Below the pieces are notes generated by a model. It did not search any database. It was given only the letters and a program-made list of their open reading frames with translations, and was not told the origin of the DNA. From assembly GCF_036226525.1 (NCBI RefSeq), contig NZ_CP108487.1:3658001-3722000 (forward strand): 64,000 bases of DNA, in the 5' to 3' direction. The first letter of the stretch is position 1. The number at the start of each line of letters is the position of its first letter. Origin of the DNA: Kribbella sp. NBC_01245 (lineage in GTDB: Bacteria > Actinomycetota > Actinomycetes > Propionibacteriales > Kribbellaceae). A program made the translations under genes and the position numbers. Shown here one piece after another: positions 1 through 9,870 of the stretch.

Positions 1-709
1 TGCGGGTGACACCGACCGACAGCACGGTCGCCCCGGGGCTGATCCAGTCCGGCTTGACCAGATGGGCCACCCCGGCGGCCGCGACGACCACCTCCGAAGC
101 CCGCGTGTGCGCGGCGATGTCAACGGTCGCCTCGTGGCACAACGTGACCGTCGCGTGTTCGCTCGGACGCGTCAGCATCAGCCCGAGCGGCCGGCCGACG
201 GTCAGCCCGCAGCCGATCACGCAGAACCGCTGCCCGGTGATCTCCACGTCGTGCCGGCGGAGCAACTCGATGATTCCGCGCGGCGTGCAGGGCAGCGGGC
301 CGGGAATGCCGAGCACCAGCTTGCCGAGGTTGGTCGGATGCAGGCCGTCGGCGTCCTTCGCAGGGTCGATCAACTGCAGGACCCGATGCATGTCGACGTG
401 CGGCGGCAACGGGAGTTGCACGATGAACCCGGTGCACGCCGGGTCGTGGTTGAGCCGCCGTACCGCCGCCTCGATGTCTTCCTGGGTAGCGGTGGCCGGC
501 AGTTCGACCCGGATCGACTCGATTCCGACCTCGGCACAGTCACGGTGCTTGCCGGCGACGTAGGAGTGGCTGCCCGGGTCGTCGCCGACCAGGATCGTGC
601 CGAGACCAGACCGGATCCCCTGCCTGCGTAGGACTTCGACGCGGACCGCCAGCTGCGCCTTCAGCTCACCGGCGACCGCCCGTCCGTCAATCCTCGTTGC
701 GATAGCCAC
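1..709 (-). CDS. folD: Bifunctional methylenetetrahydrofolate dehydrogenase/cyclohydrolase FolD (3' end cut by window)
   Basis: FolD oxidises 5,10-methylene-THF to 5,10-methenyl-THF and hydrolyses that to 10-formyl-THF in the cytosol. I translated the minus strand directly. It reads [12 protein letters not shown] and then the catalytic-Lys region [26 protein letters not shown], QLPLPPHVD, the signature [12 protein letters not shown] and the nucleotide-binding GCGLTVGRP. About 236 residues are present, so roughly 50 C-terminal residues lie outside the window. The start is GTG at 709, because GAAAGG sits 7 nt upstream; the GTG at 715 would be too close. It follows the ferredoxin reductase gene by 40 nt on the same strand. 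It is therefore probably the last gene of the ferredoxin-reductase-folD unit and serves C1 units released by demethylation. Confidence 0.93.
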   Translation of the reverse strand, partial: MAIATRIDGRAVAGELKAQLAVRVEVLRRQGIRSGLGTILVGDDPGSHSYVAGKHRDCAEVGIESIRVELPATATQEDIEAAVRRLNHDPACTGFIVQLPLPPHVDMHRVLQLIDPAKDADGLHPTNLGKLVLGIPGPLPCTPRGIIELLRRHDVEITGQRFCVIGCGLTVGRPLGLMLTRPSEHATVTLCHEATVDIAAHTRASEVVVAAAGVAHLVKPDWISPGATVLSVGVTR

Positions 710-749
710 CGGCACGCCTTTCCGAGACTCGTTGGGGGAACACGGAGGT

Positions 750-1913
750 TCAGACCGGTACGGCGGCATTGAGCCGCCGCCGCCATCGGCCGAACAGACG
801 TGGCTGGTTCATGCCGAGGACACCGACGGGGATCTCGCCGCGGCGGTACACGGCCAGCAGGTCGCGGCCCTCCGCCGTACCGTCCTCGACCGTGACCGAG
901 TCGGCTTCGGCAGCATGCCCGGCGAACTGGATCCGGACGTCGTACTGGTCGGACCAGAAGTAGGGAACGGCCGCCTGGCGTGGGTTGTCGCCGCCGAGGA
1001 GAGCGGCGACCGCGATGGCCGGTCGCTCCATCGCGCCGGTCCAGTGCTCGACCCGGTGGCTGCGGCCGAGCCGCTGGTCGTACCAGGCAGCGCAGTCGCC
1101 GACCGCCATCACGGTGGGAACGCTGGTACGACCCTGGTGGTCACACTCGACCCCGTTGCCCAGGGCAACGCCAGAGCGGATCAGCCATTCGACATTGGGG
1201 ATCGCGCCGATGCCGACCACCACCACGTCGGCGGGCAGCACGGTGCCGTCGGCGAGTTCGACGGCCTCGACTCGCTCGGCACCGACGAGCCCTCGGACCC
1301 CGACGCCGCACCGCAGCGCGACGCCGTGCGCAGTGTGCAGCCCGCTCACCACAGCGCCCATCTCCACGCCCAGCGGCCCGGCGAGCGGCGACGCCATCGC
1401 CTCGACCACCGTGACCTCGAGGCCGAGTGCGTTGGCCGTAGCGGCGACCTCGCCGCCGATGAAGCCGGCACCGATGACCACCAGGCGCGCTCCGGGCTGC
1501 AACTCCGCCCGCAGCGCGACGGCATCCTCGAGCGTCCGCAACGAGTGCACGCCGGCCAGGCCCGCCGATCCGGGCAACGCGCGGGCGCGGGCGCCGGTCG
1601 CGAGAATCACGCCGTCGCTGCCGACCCGGGTGCCGTTGGCGAGGATCACCTCGCGGGCGGCCGGGCTCAGCGAGACGGCCGGCGACCCGAGCAGCCAGCG
1701 CGCTTCCAGGTCGTCGTCATCGGCCGACTCCAGCGCCAGCACGTCAGCGTCGATCTTGCCGGCCAGGAACTCCTTCGACAGCGGCGGCCGGTCGTAGGGC
1801 CGGTGCCGCTCGTCGCCGACGACCACGACCTGACCGTCGAACCCCTGTGTCCGCAGCGCCTGCGCGGCGTAGAGACCAGCGAGCGAGGCACCGACGATCG
1901 TGATCGTCCTCAT
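750..1913 (-). CDS. NAD(P)/FAD-dependent ferredoxin reductase for a Rieske oxygenase
   Basis: This 387-aa flavoprotein belongs to the pyridine-nucleotide-disulfide oxidoreductase family used as reductases of ring-hydroxylating or demethylating oxygenases. It begins [20 protein letters not shown], an FAD Rossmann motif. A second [11 protein letters not shown] dinucleotide site lies near residue 150, and the FAD-binding GDCAAW and a reductase C-terminal domain follow. A longer upstream frame exists, but ATG 1913 overlaps the ferredoxin stop (ATGA), so translation is coupled. It should pass electrons from NAD(P)H to the adjacent Rieske ferredoxin. The likely final acceptor is the Rieske oxygenase at 15585-16721; this partner is an inference from pathway context. 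Confidence 0.88.
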   Translation of the reverse strand: MRTITIVGASLAGLYAAQALRTQGFDGQVVVVGDERHRPYDRPPLSKEFLAGKIDADVLALESADDDDLEARWLLGSPAVSLSPAAREVILANGTRVGSDGVILATGARARALPGSAGLAGVHSLRTLEDAVALRAELQPGARLVVIGAGFIGGEVAATANALGLEVTVVEAMASPLAGPLGVEMGAVVSGLHTAHGVALRCGVGVRGLVGAERVEAVELADGTVLPADVVVVGIGAIPNVEWLIRSGVALGNGVECDHQGRTSVPTVMAVGDCAAWYDQRLGRSHRVEHWTGAMERPAIAVAALLGGDNPRQAAVPYFWSDQYDVRIQFAGHAAEADSVTVEDGTAEGRDLLAVYRRGEIPVGVLGMNQPRLFGRWRRRLNAAVPV

Positions 1914-2260
1914 GACGACACCCCGAACGTGACACCGGGCGGGAGGTTGGGCTCGGCATCGGACAGCTCCACACAGATGTGGTCGTCCTCGATGTGCACG
2001 GCGTGGGTCCGGATCGGCCGCTTGGCCGGCGGCGCGTCGACGGCACCGGTGCGCAGGTCGAACTTCGAGGCGTGCAGCGGACACTCGACCTCGCAGCCCT
2101 CCAGCCAGCCGTCGGCCAGGGATGCGTCCTGGTGTGTACAGGTGTCGTCGACGGCGAAGACCTCGCCGTCCTCGGTGTGGAACACCGCGATCGGCGGCTC
2201 CGCATCGACACGCAGAGCCTCTCCGGGCGGGAGCGCGGAGAGAGGACAGACTCGAATCAT
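1910..2260 (-). CDS. Rieske [2Fe-2S] ferredoxin
   Basis: A 116-aa single-domain Rieske ferredoxin. Cluster ligands are visible as Cys41-x-His43 (CTHQ) and Cys60-x2-His63 (CPLH). The start is ATG 2260 with GGTGGAG just upstream; the frame extends further but has no better start. The gene opens a minus-strand unit with the reductase (4-nt ATGA overlap) and folD. It is divergent from the IclR gene, with a dyad pair between them. Small ferredoxins of this type carry electrons to a Rieske-type terminal oxygenase. No oxygenase lies beside it, and the only one in the window is 13 kb away in the large catabolic unit. Confidence 0.9.
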   Translation of the reverse strand: MIRVCPLSALPPGEALRVDAEPPIAVFHTEDGEVFAVDDTCTHQDASLADGWLEGCEVECPLHASKFDLRTGAVDAPPAKRPIRTHAVHIEDDHICVELSDAEPNLPPGVTFGVSS

Positions 2261-2274
2261 TTTCTCCACCTTTG

Positions 2275-2308
2275 GTGCGAATAGCACAACCAGTCGCGCA
2301 ATGCGCAA
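2275..2308. promoter_or_regulatory. Candidate IclR operator pair (ferredoxin/iclR divergent region)
   Basis: There are two 15-bp imperfect dyads, GTGCGAA-T-AGCACAA (2275-2289) and TCGCGCA-A-TGCGCAA (2294-2308), with centres 19 bp apart. They resemble dyads before the BCCT, purU and dimethylglycine oxidase genes. The sites are seen in the sequence; assignment to the adjacent IclR protein is inferred. Confidence 0.55.
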
Positions 2309-2416
2309 CAGTCTGAAAAGGGATGGGCCTTGCTGTCAAGGGCCCGCGTCGATGTCGATCGCAATTCGCCGACAACCCCTTGAAGTTAGGGCACCCTTAC
2401 CAGGTAGGGTTGCGTT

Positions 2417-3226
2417 ATGAGCAACGGGGAGCAGAATTCGACCGGCAAGGGCAGCACGCGCGGCGACAGCCCGGGCGGCGTGCAGTCCGTCGACAGGGCC
2501 ATCACCGTGCTCGAGATCCTCGCCCGCGAGGGCCATGCCGGGGTCAGTGAGGTGGCCGCGGAGATCGGCGTCCACAAGTCGACCGCGTTCCGGCTGCTGG
2601 CGGCGCTCGAGGAGCGCGACCTGGTCGAGCAGAACACCGAGCGCGGGAAGTACCAGCTCGCCTTCGGCATCCTGCGGCTCGCGAGCGCCATCCCGACCCG
2701 CATCGACATGGCACGCCAGGCCCAGCCGATCATGGACGCGCTCGCGCTCCAGTTCGACGAGACGATCAACCTCGCGGTGGTCCGGGAGCACTACGCGGTG
2801 AACGTGCAGCAGGCGCGCGGCTCGGCCGCCGTTGCGAGCCACAACTGGGTCGGCCAGCTGACCCCGCTGCACGCCACCTCCAGCGGCAAGATCCTGCTCG
2901 CCTACATGCCGGACGACCAACGCGACGCGATCCTCGCCAAGGCGGGCCTGCCAGAGCTCACCGAGAACACCATCACCTCCCGGCAGGCCCTGCTCGACCA
3001 GCTCGCCGAGATCCGGGAAGCCGGCTTCGCCACCGCATTCGAGGAGCTCGAGATCGGCCTGAACGCCGCAGCCGTCCCGGTCCTCGACCACACCGGCACG
3101 GTCGTCGGGGCACTGAGCGCCTCCGGCCCGGTCTTCCGGTTCGACGAAGCGCGGATCAAGAGCACCGAGGCGGATCTCAAGCTGGCGGGCAGCCGCATCA
3201 GCCATCGCATGGGCTGGCTGGGCTAA
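2417..3226 (+). CDS. IclR-family transcriptional regulator of the betaine catabolic island
   Basis: A 269-aa IclR-type regulator. An Asp/Ser-rich N-terminal tail precedes a winged helix-turn-helix (about residues 23-85: QSVDRAITVLEIL, then SEVAAEIGVHKSTAFRLLAALEE). The IclR effector domain (about 100-265) contains HATSSGKILLAYM and the FAxxxEELEIGLNAAAVPV block typical of the family. ATG 2417 is the clear start, although its ribosome site is weak. The gene sits between the divergent ferredoxin unit and the BCCT gene. IclR proteins usually bind short palindromes near their targets, and four related dyad pairs occur in this island. The ligand is unknown from sequence; betaine, dimethylglycine or sarcosine are reasonable guesses. 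Confidence 0.9.
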   Translation: MSNGEQNSTGKGSTRGDSPGGVQSVDRAITVLEILAREGHAGVSEVAAEIGVHKSTAFRLLAALEERDLVEQNTERGKYQLAFGILRLASAIPTRIDMARQAQPIMDALALQFDETINLAVVREHYAVNVQQARGSAAVASHNWVGQLTPLHATSSGKILLAYMPDDQRDAILAKAGLPELTENTITSRQALLDQLAEIREAGFATAFEELEIGLNAAAVPVLDHTGTVVGALSASGPVFRFDEARIKSTEADLKLAGSRISHRMGWLG

Positions 3227-3304
3227 CCACTTCTTCCCCACCGGCAAGGTGCCCCAGGTCAGCTGGCGGCGCCTTCTCTACCTGCGCGCCGACCCGTAAG
3301 TATG

Positions 3305-3338
3305 TTTCATTTGGCGCGATCCGTTGCGGATCACACAA
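3305..3338. promoter_or_regulatory. Candidate IclR operator pair upstream of the BCCT gene
   Basis: The dyad TTGCGGA-T-CACACAA is at 3324-3338. A weaker partner, TTTCATT-T-GGCGCGA, is at 3305-3319, again 19 bp centre to centre. They lie 63-96 bp before the BCCT start. The second site is only convincing because it shares the spacing and one half-site with the others. Confidence 0.45.
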
Positions 3339-3400
3339 CTCAGTCCTACAGTCGGAGACCACCCGGGCACTGTGGCACCCCACTGAAGGGACTCTTCGCA

Positions 3401-5053
3401 ATGTCAACCATGCCTGAGAAGCCGCCAACGTCGGACCGCCCTGATCGGTTCGCCCGTCTGCCCGCCGACAGGATCGTGCTGGCCACCTCGGCCGCGATCG
3501 CCCTCGCGTTCATCCTCTGGGGAATCTTCGACAACAAGGGGCTCGCCGGTGTCGCCGGCGATGCGCTGGCCTGGGTGATCAAGAGCTTCGGATGGCTCTT
3601 CGTCCTGGCGAGCGTAGGGTTCGTCGCCCTCGCAGTGGTCCTCGCCTGCAGCCGCTACGGCCGGATCCGGCTCGGACGCGACGACGAGCGCCCAGAGTTC
3701 AAGACGGTCAGCTGGATCACCATGATGTTCAGCGCCGGTATGGGCATCGGACTGATGTTCTACGGTGTCGCCGAGCCACTGTCCCACCTCAGCACGCCGC
3801 CGATGGGCCTGGCCGAGCCGAACACGCACGAGAGCGCCCAGCTCGCCATCCAGTACTCCTTCTTCCACTGGGCCTTCCACCCCTGGGCGATGTACGCCGT
3901 CATCGGCCTGGCCCTCGCGTACTTCTCGTTCCGCCACGGCCGCGCGAACCTGATCAGCTCGACCTTCTTCCCGCTGCTCGGCAAGCGGTCCGAGGGCGGC
4001 GCGGGCCGGGCCATCGACACCTTCGCGATCGTGGCGACCCTGTTCGGCTCGGCCACGTCCCTCGGCCTCGGCGCCCTGCAGATCAACTCGGGCCTGAACC
4101 AGCTGTACGACGTCCCGAAATCCACGCCGGTCGCCATCGCGATCATCGCGGCGCTCACCCTGGCGTTCATCGTCTCCGCGGTCAGCGGGGTCCACCGCGG
4201 CATCCAGTACCTGTCCAACGTGAACATGGTGCTCGCCGTCGCGCTGCTGTTCTTCCTGTTCGTGGTGGGACCGTCCGTCTTCATCCTCAGCACCTTCACC
4301 GAGTCCGTCGGCGACTACCTGTACCAGATCGTCCCGATGAGCTTCCGCGCCGGCGCCTTCGGCGGGCAGGAGTGGCTCAGCGGCTGGACCATCTTCTACT
4401 GGGCTTGGTGGATGTCGTGGACGCCGTTCGTCGGCGCCTTCATCGCCCGCATCTCCCGAGGCCGCACGATCCGCGAGTTCGTCTTCGGCGTCGTCCTCGC
4501 TCCGAGCCTGGTCACCTTCGTCTGGTTCTCCGTCCTCGGTGGCATCTCGATCAACCTGCAGCTCGGCGGCACGGACCTGGCCGCGGCCCTGCAGCAGGGC
4601 CAGGAGACGGCGCTGTTCGAACTGCTGCGGCAGTATCCGTTGTTCGCCCTGACCGCACTGGTCGTCGTGATCCTGGTGGCGTTCTTCTTCATCTCCGGCG
4701 CGGACGCCGCCGCGCTGGTGATGGCCATGCTGTCTTGTCGCGGCTGTCGCGAGCCGCGCAACCTGGTGACGATCTTCTGGGGCGTCATGACCGGCGCCGT
4801 GGCGGGCATCCTGCTCCTCGCCGGCGGCCTGCCGGCCTTACAGACGCTGTGCATCCTGGCGGCTTTCCCGTTCATGTTCGTGATGATCGGCGCCGCCGTG
4901 TCGCTGGTGAAGGAACTCCGCAACGAGCCTGATCCGGCGCCACGGAAGGGGCGCAGGAAGCTGACCACCGAGACCCTCGAGGAGCTCGACGGGAAGGAGC
5001 TGGCCGCGACCACGAACGGCGCCGCGCCGGCCTTGCAAACACCTGTCGGCTAG
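3401..5053 (+). CDS. BCCT-family betaine/choline/carnitine transporter
   Basis: A 550-aa membrane carrier of the BCCT family, which imports trimethylammonium compounds with Na+ or H+. About 12 hydrophobic segments are visible. Family hallmarks include SAGMGIGLMFYG (Gly113, Gly115, Gly117) for substrate and Na+ binding. The aromatic-box region HWAFHPWA (Trp157, Trp162) is present, as is the BCCT signature WAWWMSWTPFVGAF followed by ISRGRTIREF. The charged C-terminal tail is shorter than the osmosensory tail of BetP. I chose ATG 3401, with GAAGGGA upstream, over an upstream ATG at 3302 that would add a non-membrane leader. Location beside betaine demethylation genes suggests uptake of glycine betaine as carbon and nitrogen source rather than only osmoprotection. 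Confidence 0.93.
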   Translation: MSTMPEKPPTSDRPDRFARLPADRIVLATSAAIALAFILWGIFDNKGLAGVAGDALAWVIKSFGWLFVLASVGFVALAVVLACSRYGRIRLGRDDERPEFKTVSWITMMFSAGMGIGLMFYGVAEPLSHLSTPPMGLAEPNTHESAQLAIQYSFFHWAFHPWAMYAVIGLALAYFSFRHGRANLISSTFFPLLGKRSEGGAGRAIDTFAIVATLFGSATSLGLGALQINSGLNQLYDVPKSTPVAIAIIAALTLAFIVSAVSGVHRGIQYLSNVNMVLAVALLFFLFVVGPSVFILSTFTESVGDYLYQIVPMSFRAGAFGGQEWLSGWTIFYWAWWMSWTPFVGAFIARISRGRTIREFVFGVVLAPSLVTFVWFSVLGGISINLQLGGTDLAAALQQGQETALFELLRQYPLFALTALVVVILVAFFFISGADAAALVMAMLSCRGCREPRNLVTIFWGVMTGAVAGILLLAGGLPALQTLCILAAFPFMFVMIGAAVSLVKELRNEPDPAPRKGRRKLTTETLEELDGKELAATTNGAAPALQTPVG

Positions 5054-5072
5054 CTGACCGCAGCACCACACC

Positions 5073-5111
5073 GGCCGGGAGAAGGGCTCATCCAGGGCCC
5101 TCCTCCCGGCC
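5073..5111 (+). terminator. Hairpin after the BCCT gene
   Basis: A perfect 9-bp stem GGCCGGGAG/CTCCCGGCC flanks a loop that can itself pair (GGGC/GGCCC). It starts 20 nt after the BCCT stop and has no clear T-run, as is common in high-GC actinobacteria. Confidence 0.6.
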
Positions 5112-5208
5112 TGTCCGCATGTCCGGGCGACGCACCCGCGGACCGCCGTACCGGCCGAAAGTCGGCCTCGGCAGGCCCTTGACCTGGCCGATCCCGGCAG
5201 GCACGCTG

Positions 5209-5242
5209 TTGCGTATCGCTCAAGCTGTTGTGTAATACGCAA
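5209..5242. promoter_or_regulatory. Candidate IclR operator pair upstream of purU
   Basis: TTGCGTA-T-CGCTCAA (5209-5223) and TTGTGTA-A-TACGCAA (5228-5242) have centres 19 bp apart. The second is the best dyad of the set, with one mismatch between half-sites. The pair ends 10 nt before the purU ATG, so a bound protein would cover the start region. Confidence 0.6.
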
Positions 5243-5252
5243 AGGAGAGATC

Positions 5253-6119
5253 ATGGCGCCTCGTCCCCCGGCCGGCCACGAGTACGTCCTCACGCTGACC
5301 TGTCCGGAGGCGGCCGGCATCGTCTTCGCGGTCAGCCGCTTCGTCATGGAGCAGGGCGGGAACATCTTCGCCAGCCAGCAGTTCGACGACAGGCTGACCG
5401 ACACCTTCTTCATGCGCGTCCAGTTCCGCGCGGACGACGTGAGTGTCGAGTCGCTGCGACAGGACTTCGGCGCGATCGCTAGTGAGTTCGCGATGGCGTG
5501 GCAGTTGCACGACCTGCACACCCCGACGCGGACGCTGATCATGGTGTCCCGCTTCGGGCACTGCCTGAACGACCTGCTGTTCCGCACCAGCACGGGTGCG
5601 CTGAACATCGAGATTCCCGGCATCGTCTCGAACCACCGGGACTTCGAGGCCCTCGCCGACGCCAACGGCATCCCGTTCTTCCACGTCCCGGTCACGCCGG
5701 ATACCAAGCCGGAGGCCGAGGCGCGCCTGCTCCAACTGGTGGACACCCTCGACGCCGACCTCGTCGTCCTCGCCCGCTACATGCAGGTCCTGTCGAACGA
5801 GCTGTGCGGCAAGCTGGAAGGGCGGGCCATCAACATCCACCACTCGTTCCTGCCGAGCTTCAAGGGCGCCAAGCCCTACCACCAGGCCCACACCCGCGGC
5901 GTGAAGCTGATCGGCGCGACTGCGCACTACGTGACCCCGGACCTCGACGAGGGGCCGATCATCGAGCAGGACGTCGCCCGGGTCGACCACTCGCTCGACC
6001 CCGCCGACATGACCGCCGCCGGGCGGGACGTCGAGGCCCAGGTCCTTTCCCGGGCCATCCGCTGGCACAGCGAGCACCGCGTGCTCCTCGACCGCAACCG
6101 CACCGTCGTCTTCCGCTGA
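5253..6119 (+). CDS. purU: Formyltetrahydrofolate deformylase
   Basis: A 288-aa PurU that hydrolyses 10-formyl-THF to formate and THF. An N-terminal ACT-type domain spans about residues 10-80 ([16 protein letters not shown]) and a formyltransferase domain about 92-275. The [11 protein letters not shown] block follows the ACT linker. Catalytic Asn194/His196 lie in [11 protein letters not shown] and Asp232 in LDEGPII. ATG 5253 has GGAGAG upstream. It begins a three-gene plus-strand unit with mscR and a metallo-hydrolase, all acting on C1 units. Together with FolD it would free THF during growth on methylated amines: methylene-THF to formyl-THF to formate. Confidence 0.95.
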   Translation: MAPRPPAGHEYVLTLTCPEAAGIVFAVSRFVMEQGGNIFASQQFDDRLTDTFFMRVQFRADDVSVESLRQDFGAIASEFAMAWQLHDLHTPTRTLIMVSRFGHCLNDLLFRTSTGALNIEIPGIVSNHRDFEALADANGIPFFHVPVTPDTKPEAEARLLQLVDTLDADLVVLARYMQVLSNELCGKLEGRAINIHHSFLPSFKGAKPYHQAHTRGVKLIGATAHYVTPDLDEGPIIEQDVARVDHSLDPADMTAAGRDVEAQVLSRAIRWHSEHRVLLDRNRTVVFR

Positions 6120-6150
6120 GCTCATCCACCACCACAGAACAAGGAGCCGC

Positions 6151-7236
6151 ATGTCCGTCACCGTCAAGGGCGTTATCGCCCGCAGCAAGGGCGCACCGGT
6201 CGAGGTCGCCGACATCGTGGTCCCCGACCCGGGCCCCGGTGAGGCCGTGGTCCAGATCCAGGCGTGCGGCGTGTGCCACACCGACCTGCACTATCGCGAG
6301 GGCGGTATCGGCGACGAGTTCCCGTACCTGCTCGGCCACGAGGCTGCCGGGGTCGTCGAGTCGGTCGGTGCGGGTGTCACCGAGGTCGCTCCGGGCGACT
6401 TCGTCATCCTCAACTGGCGCGCGGTCTGCGGCCAGTGCCGCGCGTGCGCGAAGGGCAAGCCGCAGTACTGCTTCAACACCCACAACGCCACGCAGGCGAT
6501 GACACTGACCGACGGTACGCCGTTGTCGCCCGCCCTCGGCATCGGCGCGTTCATCGAGAAGACGCTCGTGGCAGCGGGCCAGTGCACCAAGGTCGACCCG
6601 CACGCGCCGGCCGGCGCCGCCGGCCTGCTCGGTTGCGGGGTGATGGCCGGGTTCGGCGCCGCGGTGAACACCGGTGGCGTCGGGCGGGGCGACTCGATGG
6701 CCGTGATCGGCTGCGGTGGCGTCGGCAACGCGGCGATCGCCGGTGCGGCCCTCGTCGGGGCCGCCACCATCATCGCGGTCGACGTCGACGACCGTAAGCT
6801 CGGCTGGGCCAAGGAGTTCGGCGCGACCCACACGGTCAACTCCCGCGACGAGAACGCCGTCGAGGCGATCCGCGCGCTCACCGGAGGCTTCGGCGCGGAT
6901 GTCGTGGTCGACGCGGTCGGGCGGCCGGAGACCTACGAGCAGGCGTTCTTCGCGCGTGACCTGGCCGGCACCGTCGTCCTGGTCGGCGTACCGTCGCCGG
7001 ACAGCGAGCTCACCCTTCCGCTCCTGGAGGTCTTCGGGCGCGGCGGCGCGCTGAAGTCATCCTGGTACGGCGACTGCCTGCCGTCCCGTGATTTCCCCAT
7101 GCTGGTGGACCTGGCGCAGCAGGGCCGGTTCCCGCTGGCCGCGTTCATCACCGAGACCATCGCTCTCGACGAGGTCGAGGACGCGTTCGCGAGGATGCAC
7201 AAGGGCGAGGTGCTGCGTTCGGTGGTCGAGCTGTGA
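6151..7236 (+). CDS. mscR: S-(hydroxymethyl)mycothiol dehydrogenase (mycothiol-dependent formaldehyde dehydrogenase)
   Basis: A 361-aa zinc-dependent medium-chain dehydrogenase that oxidises the formaldehyde-mycothiol adduct to S-formylmycothiol with NAD+. The catalytic zinc region includes Cys39 ([14 protein letters not shown]) and His63-Glu64 (GHEAAGVV). The structural zinc cysteines are Cys93, Cys96, Cys99 and Cys107 ([15 protein letters not shown]). The NAD-binding motif is [13 protein letters not shown]. Its resemblance to MscR and the following beta-lactamase-fold gene matches a known actinobacterial pair (Rv2259-Rv2260 type). The upstream AAGGAG supports ATG 6151. It should detoxify formaldehyde released by the oxygenase and oxidases of this island. 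Confidence 0.93.
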   Translation: MSVTVKGVIARSKGAPVEVADIVVPDPGPGEAVVQIQACGVCHTDLHYREGGIGDEFPYLLGHEAAGVVESVGAGVTEVAPGDFVILNWRAVCGQCRACAKGKPQYCFNTHNATQAMTLTDGTPLSPALGIGAFIEKTLVAAGQCTKVDPHAPAGAAGLLGCGVMAGFGAAVNTGGVGRGDSMAVIGCGGVGNAAIAGAALVGAATIIAVDVDDRKLGWAKEFGATHTVNSRDENAVEAIRALTGGFGADVVVDAVGRPETYEQAFFARDLAGTVVLVGVPSPDSELTLPLLEVFGRGGALKSSWYGDCLPSRDFPMLVDLAQQGRFPLAAFITETIALDEVEDAFARMHKGEVLRSVVEL

Positions 7237-7862
7237 GCCGGGCGGAAATCACCCGTGTGGTGACCGCGGGCTCCTTCAGCCTCGACGGCGGCGTCTGGGA
7301 CGTCAAGAACAACGTCTGGGTTGTCGGCGACGACTACGAGTGCGTCGTCATCGATGCCGCGCACTGGGCCGAGCCGATCGTCGCGGCGGTCGGCGGCCGC
7401 ACCGTGCGGGCCGTCCTGCTCACCCATGCGCACGACGACCACATCAACGCGGCACCCGAGCTGTGCGCGGCAACGGACGCTCCCTCGTACCTGCACCCGG
7501 CCGACCGGGTCCTGTGGGACCAGGTCCACGAGTCCACACCGGACGGCGAGCTTGCCGACGGCAACGAATTCGAAGTCGCCGGAATCACGCTGCGGACGCT
7601 GCACACGCCCGGTCACTCGCCGGGCGCCTGCTCCTTTTACAGCCCGGAGCTGGGTGTCGTCTTCACCGGCGACACCCTCTTCCAGGGCGGGCCGGGGGCG
7701 ACGGGGCGCTCGTACAGTGACTTCCCGACCATCATCGACTCGATCCGGGACAAGCTGCTCCCCCTGCCGGAGGAAACAGCTGTCCACACCGGACACGGTG
7801 ACGACACGTCGATCGGTGCCGAGCTCCCCGACCTCGAGGCGTGGATCGCCCGCGGTCACTGA
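7233..7862 (+). CDS. Metallo-beta-lactamase-fold hydrolase paired with mscR
   Basis: A 209-aa MBL-fold protein with the zinc motif HAHDDH (His65, His67, Asp69, His70), then TPGHSPGA and [10 protein letters not shown], and a final TGHGDDT. It starts at GTG 7233, overlapping the mscR stop by 4 nt, so the two are translated together. Small glyoxalase-II-like enzymes of this kind hydrolyse thioesters. Coupling to mscR suggests it cleaves S-formylmycothiol to formate and mycothiol; that substrate is inferred from context, not visible in the active site. Confidence 0.85.
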   Translation: MSRAEITRVVTAGSFSLDGGVWDVKNNVWVVGDDYECVVIDAAHWAEPIVAAVGGRTVRAVLLTHAHDDHINAAPELCAATDAPSYLHPADRVLWDQVHESTPDGELADGNEFEVAGITLRTLHTPGHSPGACSFYSPELGVVFTGDTLFQGGPGATGRSYSDFPTIIDSIRDKLLPLPEETAVHTGHGDDTSIGAELPDLEAWIARGH

Positions 7863-7870
7863 TCAACACG

Positions 7871-7922
7871 GCAAGAACAGAGGTCCGGTCCCCAGCGCGA
7901 GGGACTGGACCTCTGTTCTTGC
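7871..7922. terminator. Bidirectional terminator between the purU unit and the sox/sdaA unit
   Basis: A perfect 16-bp inverted repeat, GCAAGAACAGAGGTCC (7871-7886) and its complement (7907-7922), has a loop that can pair further (CCC/GGG). It lies between two convergent genes and serves both strands. Confidence 0.85.
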
Positions 7923-7948
7923 GTCGGGCGGCGATGCGGCCGACGGCT

Positions 7949-9319
7949 TCAGCACTCGATGACGTTGACGGCGAGGCCGCCGCGGGCGGTCTCCTTGTAC
8001 TTGACCGACATGTCCCGGCCGGTGTCGCGCATCGTCTTGATCGCCTTGTCCAGGCTCACCTTGTGGCTGCCGTCGCCGTTCACGCCCAGCCGCGCGGCGT
8101 TGATCGCCTTCATCGAGGCGATCGCGTTCCGCTCGATGCACGGGATCTGCACCAGGCCGCCGACCGGGTCGCAGGTCAGGCCGAGGTTGTGCTCGATCCC
8201 GACCTCGGCCGCGTTCTCGACCTGGGCCGGCGTACCGCCCAGGACCTCGGCGAGACCGCCGGCGGCCATCGAGCAGGCCGAGCCGACCTCTCCCTGGCAG
8301 CCCACTTCGGCCCCGGAGATCGACGCGTTCAGCTTGAACAGGATGCCGATCGCGGCCGCGGTCAGGAGGAACCGCACGATGCCGTCGTCGTCCGCGCCGG
8401 GCACGAAATGCGCGTAGTAGTGCAGGACGGCCGGAATGATCCCCGCGGCGCCGTTGGTCGGCGCGGTGACGATCCGGCCGCCGGACGCGTTCTCCTCGTT
8501 GACCGCGAGCGCGTAGAGGTTCACCCAGTCGACGACGTGCAGCGGATCGTCGTACCCCTTGCTCGACAGCTCGCGGTACAGGCCCGGGGCGCGTCGCGGT
8601 ACGCGGAGCCCGCCGGGAAGAACCCCGTCCCGGTGGATGCCTCGTTCGACGCACGCGGTCATCACGGACCACAGGTGCAGCAGGCCGGCGCGGATCTCGT
8701 CCTCGGTGCGCCAGGCCTGCTCGTTGGCGAGCATGACGTCGCTGATCGACAGCCCTTCCCGGGCACAGATCTCGAGCAGTTCCGCGCCGGTACCGAACGG
8801 GAACTTGACCTGCGTGTCGTCCAGTACGACGCGATCTGCGGCGGTGGCCTCCTCGTCGACGACGAAGCCACCGCCGACCGAGTAGTACGTCCGGAAGTCC
8901 AGCTGCCGCTCGTCCGCGTCGAAGGCGGCGAACGTCATGCCGTTCGGATGGGCCGGCAGACTCTTGCGCCGGTGCATGACCAGATCGGAGTCCAGGTCGA
9001 AGCCGACCGGGCTCGTACCGTTCAGGCGCAGCAGGCCGCTGTCCCGGATCGCACCGATCCGGCGGTCCGCCCGATCGGTGTCCGTCGTTGCCGGATCCTC
9101 ACCCTCGAGACCGAGAACCACCGCCTTGGGCGAGCCGTGACCGTGCCCCGTCGCCCCGAGCGAGCCGAACAGCTCGGCCTTGACGCGGCGGACGTCGGCC
9201 AGCTGCCCGGACTCGGCCAGCCGGTCCACGAACCGCTTGGCAGCCCGCATCGGACCGACAGTGTGCGACGACGAGGGCCCGATACCGACGGAGTAGAGAT
9301 CGAACGCCGAGAGCGCCAT
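7949..9319 (-). CDS. sdaA: L-serine ammonia-lyase (iron-sulfur type)
   Basis: A 456-aa single-chain L-serine dehydratase with fused beta and alpha domains. It converts serine to pyruvate and ammonia. Family blocks include [20 protein letters not shown] near the N-terminus, [14 protein letters not shown] and [14 protein letters not shown]. Cluster cysteines occur in [20 protein letters not shown] and in [19 protein letters not shown]. The ATG at 9319 overlaps the soxG stop (TGATG), so I prefer it to an upstream GTG. It is the last gene of the minus-strand unit that starts at 19201. It completes the route by turning the serine made by GlyA into pyruvate. Confidence 0.95.
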   Translation of the reverse strand: MALSAFDLYSVGIGPSSSHTVGPMRAAKRFVDRLAESGQLADVRRVKAELFGSLGATGHGHGSPKAVVLGLEGEDPATTDTDRADRRIGAIRDSGLLRLNGTSPVGFDLDSDLVMHRRKSLPAHPNGMTFAAFDADERQLDFRTYYSVGGGFVVDEEATAADRVVLDDTQVKFPFGTGAELLEICAREGLSISDVMLANEQAWRTEDEIRAGLLHLWSVMTACVERGIHRDGVLPGGLRVPRRAPGLYRELSSKGYDDPLHVVDWVNLYALAVNEENASGGRIVTAPTNGAAGIIPAVLHYYAHFVPGADDDGIVRFLLTAAAIGILFKLNASISGAEVGCQGEVGSACSMAAGGLAEVLGGTPAQVENAAEVGIEHNLGLTCDPVGGLVQIPCIERNAIASMKAINAARLGVNGDGSHKVSLDKAIKTMRDTGRDMSVKYKETARGGLAVNVIEC

Positions 9320-9870
9320 CAGGAGCCGCCGGCGCTCTGGTCCCACGGAGCGAATTCCTCCATGGCGTCGAGCAGCCAGCGACCGACGTACGACGCGAAC
9401 GAGGCGCGCGGCAGGATCCGGAACCGCGTCCGGTCGACCTTCCAGAGCAGGACCGGAACCCGCGCGAGCGTGGTCAGGACAGCGGTGTCGTCGGCGAGCA
9501 CCCGGGGGTGCAGGTCGACGGGACAGCCCTTCTTGAGCACGTCCCGTGCGATGGTCCCGGACAGTTCGAGCAGCACCCGGTTCGCCGACACGTCGACCAC
9601 GGCGGACGCCGAGCCGGTCGCGGCCGCACGGAGCTCACCGGCGAGCGATCCAGCCCCGCTCTCGGAAACGACCAGCCACTCGTCGGGTCCCAGCCACAGC
9701 ACCGAGTGGGCGCCGTTCCGGGTGACCACACCGCAGGTTCGCGGCAGCGCCGTACCCAGAACGGCCTCGATGCCTCGGGCTCCGTCGGAGTCCGGATCGA
9801 CCCGGACGCTCACCATGCTGAGGATCGGCGTCTCCAGCGGACTGCGTTGCAGCAGGGTCAGATCAGCCAT
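9319..9870 (-). CDS. soxG: Sarcosine oxidase gamma subunit
   Basis: A 183-aa SoxG-family protein. It has the aminomethyltransferase-like fold of this small subunit: [12 protein letters not shown] near the centre, [11 protein letters not shown], and a C-terminal [24 protein letters not shown]. It is part of heterotetrameric sarcosine oxidase, where it packs against the alpha subunit. Its start overlaps the soxA end by 8 nt, and its stop overlaps sdaA by 1 nt. Confidence 0.88.
   Translation of the reverse strand: MADLTLLQRSPLETPILSMVSVRVDPDSDGARGIEAVLGTALPRTCGVVTRNGAHSVLWLGPDEWLVVSESGAGSLAGELRAAATGSASAVVDVSANRVLLELSGTIARDVLKKGCPVDLHPRVLADDTAVLTTLARVPVLLWKVDRTRFRILPRASFASYVGRWLLDAMEEFAPWDQSAGGS

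Noticed and set aside
597..2420. 607-aa plus-strand frame
   Set aside because: Antisense to the ferredoxin reductase and ferredoxin genes; no recognisable domain.
5180..5208. TTGACC as -35 of a purU promoter
   Set aside because: No acceptable -10 hexamer is found at 16-18 nt, so I did not call a promoter.
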